From: an uncultured Collinsella sp.
GTDB lineage: Bacteria > Actinomycetota > Coriobacteriia > Coriobacteriales > Coriobacteriaceae
DNA length: 9,654 nucleotides
NCBI GenBank assembly: GCA_900549245.1
Contig: URNQ01000053.1
Location: 1 to 9,654 of the forward strand
Direction of reading: 5' to 3'
In this document: positions 7,634 to 9,654 of the stretch, piece by piece
Position numbering within the stretch: the stretch's first letter is position 1
How the letters are laid out: every line of letters begins with the position of its first letter
Program-made: the position numbers and the translations under genes
Notes under the pieces: generated by a model
The model's database searches: none
Told to the model about the DNA's origin: nothing
Seen by the model: the letters and a program-made list of their open reading frames with translations, nothing else

Positions 7634-8359
7634 TTAAGCCTGAGCCTGAGCCTTAGCCCATTCCTTGGCCTGCGCGATGGCGTTATCGGCACCACCCTGG
7701 TCAGCGCCGAAGATGTAGCAGGAGACCTTCATAGCGGGATCGGTGACGACATCCGTGCTGTTCATGGCAGCCGGGATATGCACGATGCTGAACAGCTCAC
7801 CGGTGTAGGCAGCCTTTGCCTCGGCAGTCTCAGTCTTTGGAGTAGGAGCAAGCTTGGCAGGGGTGTCGGTGTTACCAGCGGTATACATGAACAGACCGCT
7901 CACGTACTTGCCATCGGCGTTTGTAGTCACCTGATCAGCGGCAACCGGCTTCCAGTTAGCGTTAAGCTCGAAGTACGGGGTCTTGGCAAGCGCGTCAGTG
8001 GCGTCTGTCTTCACAATGGCGTTCTTCACATAGATGAACACATAGGAGCTATCGGAATCCTTGCCGATACCGACGTTGGGGTTCTTATTGATGTCGGTGT
8101 CGGGAATCATCTTGGATTTATTGGTCCAGTTGGTCTCGAACAGATAACCATCCACTGAGGGGTTCGTGGGATCAGTGCCGGGCTTGTCCGGATGATCAGG
8201 GTCGGGCTTCACTTCGGGCTTGTCGATGCTGCCAACCGTGAACTCGTTCACCTTGGTTTGGGTCGCCGACAGCCAGGCGTAGGTGCCAATGCCGGCAGCC
8301 AGTACCAGCAGCAGCAAGGCGGCAACGATGCCGTAGCGTTTTTTCTTCTTGTTTTCCAT
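7634..8359 (-). CDS. TasA/BsaA-like SipW-dependent matrix (fibre) protein
   Basis: This 241-aa protein starts with a strongly basic n-region (ENKKKKR), a hydrophobic segment about 11-24 and the SipW-type signal 'GTYAWLSATQTKVNEFTVGSI' spread over about 25-45. A Pro/Asp/Lys linker (46-67) follows, then a beta-rich domain: 'SSYVFIYVKNAI' (104-115), 'NWKPVAA...DGKYVSGLFMYT' (135-160), 'GELFSIVHIPAAM' (187-199), and 'KVSCYIFGADQ' (211-221) before an Ala-rich helical tail. Order and blocks match TasA, camelysin and BsaA, which polymerise into extracellular fibres. An upstream in-frame extension to 8572 exists, but this start is chosen because AGGAAG (8366-8371) is 6 nt before the ATG and the signal peptide begins here. 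The gene lies directly after sipW and is bracketed by two mRNA hairpins, suggesting a separately tuned, possibly higher level. No anchor motif is present. The major-subunit role is an inference. Confidence 0.88.
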   Translation of the reverse strand: MENKKKKRYGIVAALLLLVLAAGIGTYAWLSATQTKVNEFTVGSIDKPEVKPDPDHPDKPGTDPTNPSVDGYLFETNWTNKSKMIPDTDINKNPNVGIGKDSDSSYVFIYVKNAIVKTDATDALAKTPYFELNANWKPVAADQVTTNADGKYVSGLFMYTAGNTDTPAKLAPTPKTETAEAKAAYTGELFSIVHIPAAMNSTDVVTDPAMKVSCYIFGADQGGADNAIAQAKEWAKAQAQA

Positions 8360-8389
8360 CGTTCTCTTCCTTTCGAAAATCGACTTCCC

Positions 8390-8413
8390 CGGCAACGGCC
8401 CTTGCCGTTGCCG
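8390..8413 (-). promoter_or_regulatory. Intercistronic mRNA hairpin between sipW and the TasA-like gene
   Basis: A perfect 10-bp GC-rich stem (8390-8399 with 8404-8413) closes a 4-nt loop. It lies 17 nt after the sipW stop and 30 nt before the TasA-like ATG. There is no immediate U tract, so it is not a strong terminator. A processing site, 5' stabiliser of a tasA-like transcript, or attenuator are the possibilities. Confidence 0.7.
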
Positions 8414-8430
8414 ACACCTCTCCCCTGCCG

Positions 8431-8988
8431 CTATGAACGCCGCTCCCTCGCATGCGCGCGGGCATGCTTGCCCGCAGGCTCGTCGGGAACCATCCGATCG
8501 AGCACAATCGACGCCGCGACCAGCAGCGCCAGAACGGCCACCACAACAAGCAAACCGGGCATCGTCGTGCAATATGCGTTAACGAAGCCCAGGTAAGGGA
8601 CACAAAAAGAAACGACACCGATCACGCGTGAAAAAGGCGTCTGCTCGGCGTCGTGCATGATGGTTCCATCTGCATTTTTGTTTGCGATTCCCTGCGTGCT
8701 GATCGTCTGCGCCACGGGGTCGACCTCGTACACCTGGTGAGTCACCACGGCACCGTCCGATCGGTAAAAAGTTGCATTGTCACCCACGACAATATCCGTT
8801 GGATCAACCTGGTGAACAAACACCATGGAGCCGACGGGGAGCTCGGGTTCCATAGAGCCCGAAAGCACTGCAAAAGGCGTGTATCCAAATGCGCGGGGAG
8901 CAAAAGAAACAACGGCAAGGGCTATGACAAGCGCAAGCGCCAGACTGCAAAGAAGTGCAATAAAATGTTTGACTCCGCGCGCCGCCAT
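8431..8988 (-). CDS. sipW: Signal peptidase I, SipW/ER type (S26B)
   Basis: This 185-aa membrane signal peptidase cleaves secreted precursors that carry SipW-type signals; its likely substrates are encoded just downstream. It has an N-terminal membrane segment (about 9-29), the catalytic box 'VLSGSMEPELPVGS' at 41-54 with nucleophile S45, and 'VVTHQV' at 81-86 with H84 in place of the lysine of ordinary bacterial signal peptidase I. That histidine defines the ER/SipW branch. 'GIANKNADGT' (100-109) with a candidate third residue D107 follows, then 'VIGVVSFCVPYLGFV' (122-136), a second membrane segment (about 143-163) and a basic C-terminal tail. Length and order fit SipW. It is the first gene of the cluster. 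The ATG has only a weak, distant G-rich stretch (9003-9006, about 14 nt upstream), so translation may be modest, in keeping with an enzyme needed in small amounts. Confidence 0.93.
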   Translation of the reverse strand: MAARGVKHFIALLCSLALALVIALAVVSFAPRAFGYTPFAVLSGSMEPELPVGSMVFVHQVDPTDIVVGDNATFYRSDGAVVTHQVYEVDPVAQTISTQGIANKNADGTIMHDAEQTPFSRVIGVVSFCVPYLGFVNAYCTTMPGLLVVVAVLALLVAASIVLDRMVPDEPAGKHARAHARERRS

Positions 8989-9114
8989 AATGATTAATTC
9001 ATCCCCATCGAGGCCTTATTCGACCCCTCCAAAGGTCAGCAAGTTTCAACAGGAACCGCAAGGCGATTGAAAAGTGAGTCCGAAATAAGCCATTTGGAAT
9101 CTTTTCGTAATAAA

Positions 9115-9143
9115 AACATAGCGATGTGCTACATATTTTTCAA
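9115..9143 (-). promoter_or_regulatory. Candidate proximal promoter of the sipW cluster
   Basis: On the minus strand TTGAAA (9138-9143) and TATGTT (9115-9120) are separated by exactly 17 nt, a sigma-70-type -35/-10 pair. Transcription would start near 9108, giving a leader of about 120 nt to the sipW ATG. The -10 is only a 4/6 match, and one of two direct repeats occupies the spacer, suggesting control by a DNA-binding regulator. Confidence 0.5.
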
Positions 9144-9171
9144 TGTTTTGTCGCTAAATGCTACTTATTTT
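9127..9171. repeat. Pair of 13-bp direct repeats, candidate operator
   Basis: TGCTACATATTTT (9127-9139) and TGCTACTTATTTT (9159-9171) match at 12 of 13 positions and are 32 bp apart, about three helical turns. The first lies inside the spacer and -35 of the candidate promoter; the second lies just upstream. A 6-bp inverted repeat, TAGCGA (9119-9124) and TCGCTA (9151-9156), and ATGT-GCT-ACAT (9124-9134) overlap it. This is typical of a cooperatively bound regulator site; the regulator is unknown. Confidence 0.5.
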
Positions 9172-9279
9172 GGCGTAAGCGGTCATTTATCCCCAAATTA
9201 GACTGTTTTATCCAATATCTGTGACTAACCCCTACGCAATTCATTAATAGAGGGTTTGATATTATGCGCAACCAAAAGA

Positions 9280-9307
9280 ATCATACCCCCCCCCACATTA
9301 AAATTAA
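9280..9307 (-). promoter_or_regulatory. Promoter-like element with a G9 tract in its spacer
   Basis: On the minus strand TATGAT (9280-9285, 5/6 match to the -10 consensus) is preceded by a 16-nt spacer containing nine consecutive G (9286-9294 as C on the plus strand) and a weak TTAATT -35 (9302-9307, 3/6). A start near 9273 would lie about 285 nt upstream of sipW. Slippage in the G tract would alter promoter spacing. Confidence 0.35.
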
Positions 9308-9420
9308 CTGCTGGATGTACCATTTATTTTTAACCCCTCCTATTTGAGTTTTATGCTGCCGCATATCGCTCGCAGCCCATAACCCTCAGCAAGCCGTGCC
9401 CCAGAATTCGCGTCCGGAGT

Positions 9421-9588
9421 GGAATGCGGTTTCCGCTTGCGGCCCCGTTGGGAAACCGCATCCCGTTTCTCGACCGAATACTGGGATGCAGTTTCCACAG
9501 AGCCCCTCAACGGGAAACCGCATCCCATTCCAAAGGCAAATTCCGGGATAAAGTTTCCGAATCACCACTCATCCGGAAAGCCCATCCC
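9421..9588 (-). repeat. Three inverted-repeat units in a 62-bp tandem array
   Basis: Each unit is a 14-nt arm, a 16-nt loop and a 14-nt complementary arm, followed by an 18-nt linker. The arms are 9421-9434/9451-9464, 9483-9496/9513-9526 and 9545-9558/9575-9588, with left-arm consensus GGGATGCGGTTTCC. Starts are exactly 62 bp apart. The plus strand has six arm mismatches in total; five are A·C, which become G·U pairs in minus-strand RNA. A decayed right arm may also be present one period upstream (9389-9402, 9 of 14 matches). Short ORFs here are by-products of the repeat. Confidence 0.85.
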
Positions 9589-9605
9589 ACCCTGAACACT
9601 GAACT

Positions 9606-9644
9606 GCCTCCCATTTCTTGGACATGAGAAATGGGAGGCTTTTT
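9606..9644 (+). terminator. Strong rho-independent terminator, plus strand
   Basis: A perfect 13-bp stem (9606-9618 with 9627-9639) closes an 8-nt loop and is followed by TTTTT (9640-9644). On the minus strand no T run follows, so the direction is plus. No plus-strand gene is visible upstream of it in the window. Confidence 0.88.
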
Positions 9645-9654
9645 ATGCGTGTCG

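Larger units (their letters stand above)
8989..9605. other. Non-coding control and repeat region upstream of sipW
   Basis: This stretch holds no ORF that looks like a gene. Roughly 9075-9350 is visibly AT-rich against the GC-rich coding DNA and contains the promoter candidates, direct repeats and the poly-C tract listed separately. From about 9389 it becomes GC-rich again as the 62-bp repeat array begins. The leader between the proximal promoter and sipW (about 120 nt) shows no structure I could confidently name. Confidence 0.7.

Noticed and set aside
8360..8572. 71-aa N-terminal extension of the TasA-like ORF overlapping sipW
   Set aside because: It reads as Cys/Arg-rich noise from the sipW frame, and a good binding site plus signal peptide start at 8359.
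9036..9119. 27-codon minus-strand ORF in the sipW leader (MFLLRKDSKW...)
   Set aside because: Its ATG overlaps the candidate -10 element, upstream of the predicted transcription start, and it has no binding site.
9023..9340. ACCCCTCC at 9023-9030 and again at 9333-9340
   Set aside because: An 8-bp match without conserved flanks or sensible spacing; likely chance.
9421..9588. CRISPR array as an explanation of the 62-bp repeats
   Set aside because: The linkers and loops are similar rather than unique, the units are imperfect long hairpins and there are no cas genes.
9340..9627. Small ORFs of 60-67 aa on both strands in the repeat array
   Set aside because: Their similar 'GCGFP' and 'ETASHS' stretches come from the inverted DNA repeat, whose 62-bp period does not keep frame; no binding sites are seen.

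Overview
The window looks like part of a chromosome from a gut-type, GC-rich Gram-positive actinobacterium, most likely class Coriobacteriia (Collinsella or a relative). The reasons are GC-rich coding DNA with sharply AT-rich intergenic DNA, SipW-type signal peptides beside a SipW-like signal peptidase, an LAxTG-type sorting signal, and a very large InlB-repeat adhesin. The genus is an inference and no marker gene is present.

From 8988 down to 113 everything is one tightly packed six-gene minus-strand cluster. In transcription order it holds: (1) a SipW/eukaryote-type signal peptidase I; (2) a TasA/BsaA-like matrix or fibre protein with a SipW-type signal; (3) a second SipW-signal protein of 215-219 aa; (4) an 1835-aa surface adhesin with a beta-helix, about nine InlB B-type repeats and a Cna-B-like C-terminal domain; (5) a third SipW-signal protein of 189 aa; (6) a Sec-exported protein with a C-terminal LAATG sorting signal. 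Genes 3 to 6 are separated by only 1-3 nt, and the ribosome binding sites of genes 5 and 6 lie inside the preceding gene. The TasA-like gene is instead set off on both sides by strong RNA hairpins (8390-8413 and 7576-7620). A hairpin terminator (11-47) closes the cluster.

The reading is a self-contained matrix/fibre export module. The first gene makes the dedicated signal peptidase, three small secreted subunits are its likely substrates, and a giant adhesin and one wall-anchored protein leave by the ordinary Sec route. The layout resembles sipW-tasA of Bacillus and sipW-bsaA of Clostridium, but the giant adhesin and the LAxTG anchor protein inside the same cluster make it distinct. No sortase or regulator is in the window.

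From 8989 to 9654 there is no convincing gene. This stretch is the control region of the cluster: a candidate promoter with two 13-bp direct repeats, then a more distal promoter-like element whose spacer is a run of nine G. Beyond these lies an array of three inverted-repeat units with an exact 62-bp period, and finally a strong plus-strand terminator with no visible gene feeding it.
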